From: Impatiens glandulifera
Taxonomy: Eukaryota > Streptophyta > Magnoliopsida > Ericales > Balsaminaceae
DNA length: 64,000 bases
Direction: 5' to 3'
Assembly: GCF_907164915.1 (NCBI RefSeq)
Contig: NC_061867.1
Location: 716,001 to 780,000 of the forward strand
Below the pieces are notes generated by a model that saw only the letters and a program-made list of their open reading frames with translations, did not search any database and was not told the DNA's origin. Shown here piece by piece: positions 47,733 through 60,447 of this stretch. Numbering within the stretch: the stretch's first letter is position 1; each line of letters starts with the position of its first letter. A program made the translations under genes and the position numbers.

Positions 47733-48383
47733 TTTATCTAAAAATATATATATATATATATATATATAATGATGCTTAATTTTGAAAGTGTCTGAATTGC
47801 CGGGTCGAGTGCTGTGGTTAATTTGGATATATATGTGAAAGTAAATGGATACTTGGGTCGGATTCTGGGTTGACCCACCAATAAACTTAAAACGATTAAA
47901 AATAAAAATGTTATAGAAATGTTTCGAACTCGTAACCTAATAAAAAAATACAATTTTTTAAGCAACTAAGCTAATAATATTTTATATTTTTAATTCAACA
48001 CCAAATTTGATAAACGCGTAACATTTTTAACTAACTATAATATATATATATATATAATGATGCTTAATTAATTTTGAAAGTGTCCGAATTGTCGATCGAG
48101 AGCTGTGGTTAATTTGGATATATATGAGAGAATAAATGGATACTTGAGTCGGATTCTGGGTTGACCCGCCCATAAACTTAAAACGGTTAAAAATAAAAAG
48201 TGAAAATGCTATAGGTATGTTTCGAACTCGCAACCTAACAGAAAAAAATATAACTCTTTAACCAACTAGGCTAATATCACTTTATATTTTAAATTCAACA
48301 CCAAATTTAATGAACGCGGGACTTTGTAACAATATATTTTTATCCGTGTTCATCGCACGGAAATCTTCCTAATTTATCTAAAA
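47733..48383 (-). mobile_element. SINE/Helitron-like composite repeat, copy 2, with 11-bp direct repeats
   Basis: The body 47744-48372 is flanked by TTTATCTAAAA on both sides (47733-47743 and 48373-48383). It has two tandem units (about 47744-48035 and 48040-48372), each with (TA)n then taatgatgctta. On the minus strand it starts TTAGGAAGATTTCCGTGC, carries tRNA-like words (ttagcctagttggttaaag and gttgcgagttcgaaac) and ends in (TA)n. The hairpin at 48343-48361 (TCCGTG/CACGGA) plus CTAA-T is Helitron-like. The target duplication and the simple-repeat tail argue instead for retroposition. Confidence 0.65.
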
Positions 48384-48589
48384 CTCAACTATCATTTAAT
48401 TTTTTTATGTATATAAAGAGAAAAAGTTAAGGATATTTTAATTATTAAAAAACAAAAACTAATTTTTTTCTTGAAAAACCTATATTAAACTAAGTGATGG
48501 TTTGATTTTGGTTATTTGGAGGATTTTTTATTTTTAAAACAACTGTTTAATAAAAAATATATTTTAATTTTTTTTATAAATGTATAATT

Positions 48590-49015
48590 GATATATATAA
48601 TTATGAGGAAAATATATATATATATATATATATTAAATTATATAAACATATGTTTAGAAATGTTATAAATTCATCTATTTTAAAGTTGAATTTAAAATAT
48701 AAAATATTAGTTAAATAGTTGATTATATAAAAAATATATATATATAAATTAAATTATATAAACAATGTTGAAGTTATATGTTTAGAAATGTTATAAATTC
48801 ATCCATTTTAAAGTTGAATTTAAAATATAAAATATTATTTAAATAATTGATTATAAAAAAAAATTATATAAATAAATTTAAAATATTATTAATTTAGTTG
48901 TTTAAAATGTTGAAGTTATATTGTTAAAAATGTCATACATTAATCAATTTTAAAGTTAAATTACATTAATCAATTTTGAAGTTAAATTTAAAATATAAAA
49001 TATTATTCTGTCTCC
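48590..49015. repeat. AT-rich tandem array, three degenerate ~130-bp units
   Basis: A block with gttataaattcatc, then attttaaagttgaatttaaa and atataaaatatta is found at about 48660, 48790 and (diverged) 48935. Long (TA)n runs separate the units. Confidence 0.7.
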
Positions 49016-49019
49016 TTTA

Positions 49020-49215
49020 AAACATCGAGGTTATAAGTTTGAAACTTGTTTATATCACATTTTTTATTTAATTTTTCAAATTTATGGACGGGTTGTTCAA
49101 CCACGACTCAACCCAAATACCAATTTACTCTCACATACATGTTTAAATTAATCACAACTCTCGACACGACAATTCAGACACTTTAAAATTAAATATTATT
49201 ATATATAAGTAAATA
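49020..49215 (+). mobile_element. Third copy of the composite repeat family, partial, opposite orientation
   Basis: Positions 49081-49140 (tttatggacgggttgttcaa, then cccaaataccaatttactct) and 49147-49205 (taatcacaactctcgacacg then attcagacactttaaaatta) match the reverse complement of the blocks in 1-530 and 47744-48372. It is a single diverged unit without the 5' hairpin. Confidence 0.6.
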
Positions 49216-52070
49216 AATAAAATCAAACAACCTCTAATATACTATTTACTGAAATTAAATTCTTGCTATTTACCAAAGAAATTATTATTTTATTAAAAAG
49301 AATAATAATTTTAAAATAAACCTTATCAATAATAATTTTTAAGATATAAGATATTCACCACAAAAAAACCTACAAAAAGAGTGGCTATAGTTTAGATTTT
49401 CTTTAATGTCAGATATTAGAAACAATGTCTATATATATTTATAATACCTAACTTAACAAATATAAAATTTATAATATATATATATATATATATATTTATA
49501 ATAATTTAACTAATTAAAAACTAAACCTTAACCTCCTTTTATTAAATTATTTTAAATAATCCTTTTATTAAATTATATTAAATAATATAATAAAAGTCTC
49601 AAATAAGTCAACATCAAACTAATTCATTTTAAAATTTTAAGGTTTTTTTTCATAAAACTTTATCATATTTTATTTGTTTTATATATTCCATGCTTTGATT
49701 TCTTCTGGTAAGAACATCAAAGAAGAAGAAGAAGCTGCTAATCTGCAAAATAGGTCTTCATTTTGTGCACATAGTTGAGTTTGAACCTTTTACAATAATC
49801 ATTTATAAATTTATCCTTAAACTCTCATAGGAGTACCATGCACGTATTCTTTTCAGGACATTTAAAAACAAATTAAGAAGTAGCGATTCTCTCTTATGAA
49901 GAGAAGTTATTTTATTTCTATATATAATTAATCTACTATTCATTCATTCATGGGAGAATTAAGCTTATTAGTTTCATTTTTATTATTATTTAATATATAT
50001 ATATATATATAATATTATTAATAACCGAATCAATAATGTCTTCACTAACTATACAATCAAGATCCTCATTAAGGTTACAATTTTAAAAACGGTTAAGAAA
50101 TCCAACTTTTGCAAGATTAATTACCACATTTATGAGTCTTATATTTGAATTTAATTTTTGTTATGGTTTTATGTTATCAGGAAACTCATGTTGGGCCAAA
50201 TTGGAAAACCCATTTCATTTTATTTATTATATATTATTATTTTTTGTTTCTCTATTTGTTTTATAATAAAAACTTCAATATTACATTACCACCTATTAAC
50301 TTAGTTTATATATATATACATTCGTTTTAAGTTCAAGGGTAATTAACCCGCAAATTAAACAACTCAATTAATTTATTATAACAAAACGGATTGTTAATTG
50401 TAGTACAAGTACTCATTGACAAAAAAACACAATAAAAGAAAATAATAACCCAATAATTAATATCTAAAACAACCAATTCCTTGAAAACATTGATTCTCAA
50501 GCTAGTTGCATCAATTTCCTCAATGGATTCTCAACCTTGAAAATATTCACAACTTTCGAAAATGGAATCAAAATCGGTGAACCAGTTGGAGAAAAAAAAT
50601 CAAAATTTTGAAAAAAATATCGAAATTCTAGCTCGATAAACTTAGTAGTAAAACTAGTTCAATAAGCCCATCTAACATTTTTTAACACTATCTTTTGAAT
50701 CATTGTCTCTTACTTTATCTACCATGTTTGTTCTCTTATTTCCTTTGAATAATTAATAGCAAAACAAATAAATTCAACAATTAGAGTTGGACATGTTTTT
50801 TCATTAAAAAAATATATAATTATTACCATAACTATGCCAACAACTATTTGGAAGTAACTAGAATAACTGCATGCTCATCTTGGAAAGTGGTGAAATAATT
50901 CAGATTATAAAGTTTTTTTTCTCAAAATTATATATAGTTGGATATATATCATGATTAATATTTTTTTTTTATATCAAATAGACTTATTTTATTTGTTTCT
51001 TAATTTTAATTCTAATCTCTTTCAATAAAAGTTATTGATACATATACAGATTTATGTTTAAACACTAAGAACACTCTAAATTAAAATGAAATGTTATGAC
51101 TAATAAATCTTATTATTTTTCTAAATAAATAAGTTATTTCTAAACATGCACAATAATGTAACTCTTTAAAAAAAAACTCAAAACCAATATTAAAGTAGGC
51201 TAGATTATAATAGACAAAAACAAAATATCTTGCATAAACTAAGATTCAAATTTTTTCAAACAAAGTTTATTTTTCTATATTCTAAACCAAAATTGACATT
51301 TTATTCAATCAAATTAAGGTCTTTAATCTTTATACTAGTTGGGCTCCAACCATTATAGTTTATTTTTAAGTTTTGTTGTTCCTCATGAAGATTTTTTTTT
51401 ATCTCCATAATTATAAAAAAAATCACATGTTTTGAAAATCTCTAGTTGGCATATACCATACAACTTGGAGATGCACACAATTTTTAGCAACTTTAATTAC
51501 AATATACATAAGACAAAACCCTTAAAACTAAAACCAATTAAAATCTCAAATAATCTATTTTTTCATTAAACAAGTTTTTTTTCTAAAAAAAGGCAATAAA
51601 AATCATAAATAACCTAACTTGAAACAAGCTTTACATGAATATGTTGTTCATGAAAATAGTGTTCCAAACCTTGCAATGAAAGACTGAACCTTTGTGATGA
51701 CATTGATTAATGGAATAGTACACTGATTAAGGGTTATCAAACTAAAAAGAAAAGCTTCCAAATCCCCAAAAGAACACATTTTTATGAGATCTTATGCTCA
51801 AATTTTGGAAACAACATTAAATTAGTGCAAATGCTCAATCGATCAGTCATAATAATAATAATAATACATAAAGTTCTGAACCCTATCCCTAAATAGATTA
51901 GACAAAATAAACATTACCCACAAGTACAACTGCATGCACCAGAATTGTTATCTGACTAATAATAATAATAATATTATAACTCCAAAGTCCAAATTAAACA
52001 AAACAGACTCAACAGAGAAGAAGATGAAGAAAGAACTAGAACCTGAAATGGGGAAGGAATTAATTATTAA
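49216..52070. other. Intergenic DNA and 3' UTR of the ZF-HD gene
   Basis: AT-rich and without a recognisable gene. The part just below 52071 is the likely 3' UTR of the minus-strand ZF-HD gene. (AAT)n runs lie near 51852 and 51959. Confidence 0.5.
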
Positions 52071-52976
52071 TTAGGTGAGTGAATTAGTAGTAGTTTGAGG
52101 AATGATGTTCATCATGTTCTTCTTAGCAAGATTGTGCTTGTTATTATGCATCCAAACCTTCAAAACTCTTCTCTTCACACCAATTTCTTGACAGAACTGT
52201 TGGACAATGGATTCCTCTTGTTTCTGGAATTTCCATCCAACTTTCTCAGCAAAGTTCAACATTTTCTCCTTCTGTTCTTGACTGAACTTAGTCCTGTGCC
52301 TCTTCTTCAATAGATGTTGATGATGATGAGCTGGCCTGGACAAAGACCCACCAATATCTTCTTCTTGTTCATCAGAGTGATCTGAGTTAGGAACAAATCC
52401 CATGTTGTAAGACATTATCATCTGCTGGTGATGATGTGGGGTTGGTCTTGTAGGGTACCCTAAGGACTCCGGGGCAGGTCCTAAGATTGCATTATGATGA
52501 TGATGATGATGGGATAAAAGATGCAGCTTTCTTTGTTGACCTCTGTTTGGATATTGTGGACTGTGGAAACAATCACATGAAGGAGATGATGTTTGATCTT
52601 CAACTTCTTTACGATGGAAGTTTCGATGGCAATTGCAGGCAGAACAAGTTAATGCTTCGATTGTACCTTCTTCTCCACTAGGCATGAATTCTCCACATCC
52701 ATCAGTTGCATTCCCACCCATGGCTGCTGCATGGTTCTTTAAACACTCTCTGTATTTCATCGTAGTCATTTTCTTGTAGGGCACCACTTGTTGGTTCTCA
52801 TGATCTTGATCTAGAGAAGAATTAGGATTCATATTGATATTGTTACCATTTGAATTCATTATTTGATGATGATGATGATTGTTGGTATGTGATGATGCAA
52901 TGGGTTCTTGATGATGAATCATCATCGGCATTGGGATATCACCACCATCTTCCTCATGACGATTTGAAAGTTCCAT
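52071..52976 (-). CDS. Zinc-finger homeodomain (ZF-HD, ZHD) transcription factor
   Basis: Plant-specific DNA-binding factor acting as homo- or heterodimer, often with MIF mini-proteins as inhibitors. A single exon encodes 301 aa. The ZF-HD dimerisation finger (about residues 73-123) reads KYRECLKNHAAAMGGNATDG, then CGEFMPSGEEGTIEALTCSA and CNCHRNFHRKE. The homeodomain (about 224-287) reads KRHRTKFSQEQKEKMLNFAE, then KVGWKFQKQEESIVQQFC and VKRRVLKVWMHNNKHNLAKK. The recognition helix has the VWMHNNKH form typical of ZHDs instead of the WFQN of common homeodomains. Three poly-His stretches (34-37, 156-161, 181-183, plus 217-219) occur, encoded by (CAT/CAC)n. An intronless coding region is normal for the family. 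Confidence 0.95.
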   Translation of the reverse strand: MELSNRHEEDGGDIPMPMMIHHQEPIASSHTNNHHHHQIMNSNGNNINMNPNSSLDQDHENQQVVPYKKMTTMKYRECLKNHAAAMGGNATDGCGEFMPSGEEGTIEALTCSACNCHRNFHRKEVEDQTSSPSCDCFHSPQYPNRGQQRKLHLLSHHHHHHNAILGPAPESLGYPTRPTPHHHQQMIMSYNMGFVPNSDHSDEQEEDIGGSLSRPAHHHQHLLKKRHRTKFSQEQKEKMLNFAEKVGWKFQKQEESIVQQFCQEIGVKRRVLKVWMHNNKHNLAKKNMMNIIPQTTTNSLT

Positions 52977-53700
52977 TTTCCTTTTTTTCTTTCTTTGTTT
53001 TCACACACCTTTATATGTAGTGTTGTTTGGTTGGAGACCAAAAGGAAGGAGAAGGGTTGGAAGGGGAACAACAACAAGACAGGATATGAAGTGGGTATTT
53101 AAGAAAATAAAAACATGGTTTAGATTTCTTGAATCTGAGATGTTTCCTTAAAACTTGTCATCCCTGAAAAACCTTGAAATTGAGAGAACAAATTAATCAA
53201 AACAGGATATATATATATGAATTTAATCAAACAGTTGATCTACAATTCTGTATATGAGAAGAATAAGTGTACCTTTTGTGAGAACTAAGCTTATCCCCTT
53301 TGAGAAGAAGCAAAAAGACAAAAAAATGAAAATTCAGATACTACATGGTTTATTAATTTGCCTAAGAAATTTAGGGTTTTGAGTTAATGGAGGAAAGGAA
53401 ATGAGAGTCTGGTCTGGGTAGCTTTGTTGTTGATGGAAGAGAGAATTTTGAAGATGGGTTTTTGGTAGTGAAGGTCTAAATATGAGGGTTATAGCTAGGG
53501 AGGGGCCAAAAAGGAGATAAAAAAGAAAAGCAAATTTCAATCTTTTTTACAGAGGGAGGGAGAAGGAGAAAGGTGGGGGTGGTTGCTTTGCTTGCACTAT
53601 CAGGCACCAAGTTTTTACTCCATTCAGGAAGAGGAGCAGTGTGTCAGAGAGTGGGGAAGAAGACGACAATGGAGATAAGAGAGAGAGAGAGAGAGAAAAG
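52977..53700 (-). promoter_or_regulatory. ZF-HD 5' leader with possible leader intron and GA/CT tract
   Basis: On the minus strand, a CT-rich tract (complement of the GA run at 53679-53695) lies about 700 bp upstream of the start and could mark the transcription start region. A possible leader intron runs from AAAG|GTACAC (donor at 53272) to ggtttttcag (ending at 53164). These are consensus matches only. Confidence 0.35.
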
Positions 53701-56700
53701 GAGATAGCAGTCTTAAATGTCTATAAAATCTCTAATAATGCCATTAGTAATAAAATAATAATAATAAATTTTGGGCATACATGAAAACACATTTTTTTTA
53801 GTTTAAATATTTTTTTTATTTTTTTTTATTTTTGAGATAATGGTCCAATATATAATATTAATTAAATAAATAAAATAAAAGTTTTATAATTTTTTTTAAA
53901 TAGATATATATTCCTATTATATTTTATTTGATATAATAGTTTAAATAAGGTGGAATGATCATGGGTAAACTTTACAATTTTATACTTTTGTTAAAATTAT
54001 AACAAATTTGGTTATCTCTTTAAAGGTTTTTTTTAATTAAAATACTTTGACTATTAATTTCAAATAATCTCGTAATCACTCTTTCATCCCTATCATAAGC
54101 AACATTCTACATTCGTTGAAATTCGTTAATTAAATTAGTGATTTTAATCTTTTATTTATTTATAAGTATCACATATATATTAAGTTAACGACATTTAAAA
54201 TTGTTAAGATAAAACTTAAACACCTTGTGATTTGATAGAAAATGTGTGAAATTTTAATTGGCCTTAATAAAGATCCTTGTCTTGACAATTCTATTGTTTA
54301 AATAATAAGAAATTCACTCATATAGTTCAAAATGATAAAAATAAAAAATTGCTTTCAAAGTTGAATTGAAGAGAATGACTATGAGAAGTATAAACTAGTT
54401 TACAATATTCAAAAATAAAATAAAATTAAGTGTTAATTACAAGTCTTGACTAGTGTTAAATTTGTAAGGTATTAAAATATTTTAAATTAGTAAAAATTCA
54501 AACTTTCAAATTTGTTTTTAAAAACAATAAATTAATATTCACCTGCATTTTGATTATAGGTAGAATTAATTGCATGTCAAATGAAAATTGTGAATTCAGT
54601 ACGGATGTTTTTTTATCATGTAATGCATGTGAATAATTTATAAACATTTACCTAATATCAATTATGACATGACTATTTTAGTTATTTTGATAATAGGTTT
54701 GTAATTTATTAAAATCATAAAAAAAATTACATATTTTTTTAAAATGGATAATTTATATTAAAAAATGATAAAAATAGTTTAAACATAATAATAAAATATA
54801 ATGATTTAAAAAAAAAACTAAAAATTCAAAAACATGAGAAAAAAGGAAAAAGAAGAAAATAATCATACTAATTTCCCTAATAATCATACAAGTTTCCCTA
54901 TAGATTATTTACAAAATAATAAAATTATTCGTTCATAAAATAGTAGTGACCTAGTGTTGATATTTTCATTTGTAGTTTAATGTCTATTAATTAAACACAT
55001 TTAGATAATTTAAACTATTTTTTTCTTTATCTCTCAAACATTTTACATGACAAGTCACAAACAACACTGTAGCAAAGAAAATGGAATAGTAAAAAAATGT
55101 AATTTCCCTATACAGTAAAATGGTAAAATTCATTGGGAACACATGTATTTCCAAATTGCAATTATTGGATTAATACTTTTTTTTTTTTTGACTTATTCAG
55201 TTATTTTACTCAAATAAATATATTAATATATGTAAAAAGTTTGGGAGCAAATATAATATGAAATGGTAAAATAATTTATTTTATTATATAGCCTTTTTCA
55301 TTTATAATTCAAATATTTTATCTTTCTAATCATATTATTTGATTCATTACTTAAAATATTAAAATAGTTTTTATTTTAAATTATTTTATTTTATCATTAT
55401 ATATTAATAGTTTTATCAAAAATATACTCATGTCAAAATTATCACCAATCATTTGAATAATCGAATTATTTAAATAATTCGAATCCAAATAAGTCCCGTA
55501 TTTTAAAGTGTAATTATACTATGGGTATATATATATATATATTTTATTTTATTTTTTGTTTTAGACTATAAGAGTTTTTTAATATTGAGTTTTTTTAAAA
55601 GAAAGTTATTTAAAATTTTATAAGATAAGTATTAAATTTTTTTTTTTAATATTGAAGACGAAAGAAAATGCAGAAAAACTCTGATGACTTTAATGGTGGT
55701 TGATGTTACAAAATTAATTATGAAGTCATTTTCTTGTGTGAGGTTAATTTGTCAGATCATCAATATATGCAATAATAATAATATAACATTGAAATAAAAC
55801 TTAAATGTTTCTCTAAAATTAATTATATATATATATATATATAATAGAATAAATAATGAAATAAAACTCTAATGTCTCTCTAAAGTTACAAATTAAATTA
55901 TTTATTTTATATAAAATAAAATATATTTATGTATTTCATAACGAGAAAATTTGTCAAGGATACAAATTAAATAAAATTAATTATAATAGAAACTTTTATG
56001 TGAATATATTTATTTAGTTTAACTGTTATTAATTAGTTGTAATAAAATAAATATAATATTAAAAAAGAGTATAATAAAAAATAAAAATAAACAGTATAAA
56101 AAAGGTCTTATAACTATATGTAGAGTTGGTTGTTACAATTTTATATTATACATGTATAATTTGTAGCAACACTAAAAACATAAAATGCACATAAAAACAA
56201 TGTTGTACACCAGCAACCCATGTTTAATATAAGAGACATTGACTTAAAAAAACATATTATTTAATTATCAAAACATTATAAATAAAATATTAAAATATTT
56301 TAATTTTAAATACAACCAGACATTTCAATAATTTATTTTAACTTTTTTTAAATATTTTTTTTTATCAAACAACTTTAAAAAAACCTATAAAAGTCCAAGA
56401 TTGAACAAGCTCCAAAATACAAAATTTTGAGTTATCAAACCAACTAAGAATGTAGTCTTTCTCTATACCTAATCCCTAATGTTATTTTAACAACAAATAA
56501 AACACAAGAAATATAATAAAATCCCAAATAATCTATAGAAAAAAAACAATATTTTCTTTATTATCCAAATGATCACTTTATTCTTCACTACCCTTTACTT
56601 TATTAAATTTTATTCCCTTCTCAAAAAAAAAATATTCCATAACAAAAAAAAATGAAAGAAGATCTTTAATTATCTCCTCATCTTTAAAAATTTGTCTTCA

Positions 56701-57480
56701 TCTCACTTGTCTTTCATATAGTAACTGCACATGATACCCTTTTATTCTTCTTATTACTATTACTAAGCCAATTAAGGTAATAATTTATGCATAACAAATC
56801 ATTTATCTTATATTATCTTTTTTACTAAAATTATCTTTTAAAAAATAAAATTATGGTAAAATAAAATTGTAAAATGTTGAATCTTGAATTGCCATTGTTG
56901 GTGATGCTTTCTCTGTAGTAAAAGAAAGTCTCTTGTTTCACAAACCAACCAAACAGTCACATGCAGAGAAAGAGATAATTATGGTAGTACTGTAATAAAG
57001 GGGGCCACTGAAGTAAATGACACACAATTTTCAACATCTTATTCATCAGGACCCATACTATTCTCTTTTAATTATTTTTTAAATTCAGATTAATATAATT
57101 TTATTTTTTATTTTTTTATACACCATCCATCTCAATCATAGCCAGCCCTAAATTATCTGTAATTGACTTATGCCTTTTAATTATTACACTTGCAAACATT
57201 TTTTTTGTTCTTTTGGTAAGTGGGGATGTTTTCCACCATTGTCCAATTTCTTCACCATTTTGTCATCATCTTCCTCTCATCACAATTCACAATTTAATTC
57301 ATTAATTAGATTTGTCTTTCTTTTCAATTTTATCAATGAAAACATACATATGGGTTATTTTTAAATAATCTTACTAAAAATTGAGTTATTAAGTAAAAAA
57401 ACACTTTAAAATATAACTTTATTTCAATCTAGTTTATTTCAAAGAAGGAGTAGTAAGTGATCATTTAATCAAACACAACG
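53701..57480. other. Intergenic AT-rich DNA, no gene supported
   Basis: Long runs of T or A and (TA)n, with stops in all frames. A moderately GC-richer stretch near 56880-57050 has no open frame. Nothing further can be supported. Confidence 0.55.
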
Positions 57481-57499
57481 AAAAAACATGACATAAAAA

Positions 57500-58030
57500 A
57501 ACAACTATATAGTTCAATAAGTTATCGATCTTGTAAGTCCTCGAGAAAACAATTAACTCCTGACCGACTTAATTGATTTTCCGAATGAATATCAGAAAAC
57601 GTCATAATAATAACATTATAAATGATACGCATTGGTTGACTACGATCACTGAAAGTTCGACGATTTATCTCCAACCAAATAGTTTACCAGAAAATAATTA
57701 GGATGTAACCAAAATATGTAAGTATTTCATATTAGTCGCATCAATTCAAAATTTTTAGTAACTACACAAAAATTCAGACATCACCTAGTAAATCATAGTA
57801 ATACTCCACAAAAAAACTTCGAATATTAGTCACCCACAACAATACAAAAGTAAATAAGTTGTTGATTTAACATCCTCATAAAACATAAAACAACTTACCA
57901 TTGTATAATATTTTTTAATGCACATATCATCGGTTAGAATTACACCGTGCTCCATCAAAAAGAGCGAGAAATTGAATGAAATTTGACTTCCACCATAAAT
58001 AAGTTTTTTAATAAATATTCTAGAAAAATA
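57500..58030. repeat. Dispersed repeat (also near 27340 and 42340)
   Basis: Shared words are attaactcctgaccgactta, then aattgattttccgaatgaat and atcagaaaacgtcataataa, with relatives at 27375-27440 and 42355-42420. Further shared words include gttcgacgatttatctcc/gttcaacgattttcgtaata and a gataattagg/aataattagg word. The class was not determined. Confidence 0.5.
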
Positions 58031-60447
58031 GGCTTTTAGCTTCTTTAGTTCTAATAATCATAAATAACCCTTTTAACTAAGATTTTCCATTTTTGGAACC
58101 TAAAGCCTCCTTTTAACATGCATGCTAATCATTTTCTCTTTTTACACACAACAACACAAACATAGCAATATATACAAACATGCTTGAAAAGAAAACAAGG
58201 GCTATTTATAATGTTTAGTTTTGGAACATTTTATATATATAGATCCTAAGTATAAAAAAAACAAATTAAACCAAATATCTTTGCTTAGACTGTTGGGACC
58301 TTCCAATTAAGGCTGCAAAAACTATCATTTTAGCTCATCTCACACTCATGGGAATTGGTATGATTTTGTTTCTGAAATTGTCTCATTACTTTTTTATAAA
58401 CCCTTCCTTCTTCATAACATTAATTATATATAGAGTAGTACTATATTACATTCTTTATTCATCCATGTGCTATTATGTAATAATTAATTGTCATGCAAAT
58501 GATTTCAACTCAAATGGAAAGTACATTTGAAGCCAAAGTTTTCAATACTCAATAAACAAATTTATAAATTCATCCATGTTATCTCTTTGTTCTTTCTTTC
58601 TTTTTTGAAATGTAAATAACACATGTCTTTCCTTAAAAGTGAAACTATATTTTAATAGTACCACACTAGCTAGAAAATGTAAATGTCTTATTGAACTAAA
58701 AAAATAAAACTAATACAAGTTTAAATAAATAGAAACATTGACATGTTGAAGAATCCTCCCAAAAGTGTTCTAATGACCCGACTCACAAATCATTCCATCT
58801 TGTGTGACGGTAATATTGAATGTTCAATATTACATTTCGTAATTCTCCAAATTGTTCAAAGTTCATATGAAAATTGGTTTCTTTAAAAATGGTCTCTATA
58901 TTGATGATTTAATTTAACAATCTTTCATTTTGTTCACACAAAAAAAGATATGTTGTTCATGTAACACTAATCATAAGACTATATCAAAATTATTATTTAA
59001 AGTTCATGATAATTTCCTTGAAGAAAAATATTTTCTATAAAAAATAGTATATATATTATATTTACTATACAAGTTATTCCAAAATAAAACACACGAGTTA
59101 TCAATACACAAATTCTCACCGACAATTTATCGATAAAATGTCGTCAACCAAGCAGACAATACAATGAGATTCGAAAATAGAACTTTTCAATTAAACAAAT
59201 GTATATTCAGTTAGTTGACATGATTAGATCATATCCTTAACTAATATAAGTAAAATAATTAAACTAATCATTAGCTAATTGTAATGAAAAGACATTTCAA
59301 TTAGGTTTGTTTAGATTGAAGACATTAATTAGTTATAAAACATCAATGGTCCACCTGGACCATAGAATTAGAAGATCCACAAGAGACCAAAGGGGCCTTC
59401 TTTTGATGGGAAGTTTTTTAAAAATCTTTTCTCCTCTTCTTTTCCCAATAAAATTTAATTAAAGTAGCCGTTGGGAACATTCCCACAACTTTTTAAATAT
59501 TTGTCTACTTTTTTACAACTGATTTTTTAAATACTAAATGATGATGATGAAGAATCCCCACTATGGAAAGAAAAACTTGGTTTATATATCTGATTAGATC
59601 CAAATGAAAAAATAATCATATTTTTTCAATAAAAATTGCATCTACATGTTTTAAAATGGATCCATTATATATACAAGTTGTTTGAGATTATGAGATTCAA
59701 TGTCACAAAAACACTAACTTTTCTTTTTAACAAATCTCAAAATTTCAACCCCACCATGATCATGCATCTTGTAGAGCTAGCTTGTAATGAATAATTGACC
59801 TGTTGCTACTGAGGATATATAGAATAATAACTCATAAAGTAACAAAAGCAATAATATTCTTTACCTTTAACCCTTTATTGCTTTCTTCTCTTTTACCAAG
59901 AATATTCAGAGATTTCTATTTTTTTTTATTTGAAAGGTCAACCTTTAGTTTTATTCTAATGTTGACACCCCAAAAAATAAAGTTACTTAAAACCCTTATA
60001 GACAATAATACTTTAGACACTAGTTTAACCATTTTAAGAATAAACCTAGGGGAAAGAAATAGTTACGAAAACTGAATAATCTCATTTTCGCGTAAACAAC
60101 AATCAATCTAAAATTTGAATTCAAAAATCGATATAAAAAAGAAAGATGTGGGGAATGGGGACCATGATTGATCATGTGTCCCTTGACTGCATGCAGATAG
60201 GCAAAAGCTACAAAAGGATGATTAAGGCTGTAGAAATGGTTGATCCAAGACCAGACCAAACCAAACCAAAAGTTAATGTTTGATAGATTCAAAATGAAAA
60301 TCTGGGCATTTTTGCTTTTCACGCATGAGAATTAGTCTCAAAATTTCAAGATTTTTTTTACCAAGAACTACATTAACATGAAGTTGGAGTTATACAACTG
60401 GATTACTAAACCCTTTCAGATAACAATTTAAAAAACAGACATGACTT
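58031..60447. other. Intergenic DNA to the end of the SART3-like gene
   Basis: No gene was recognised. Open frames at 58348 and 59803 are short and have no family resemblance. The part just below 60448 is the likely 3' UTR of the minus-strand gene. Confidence 0.5.
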
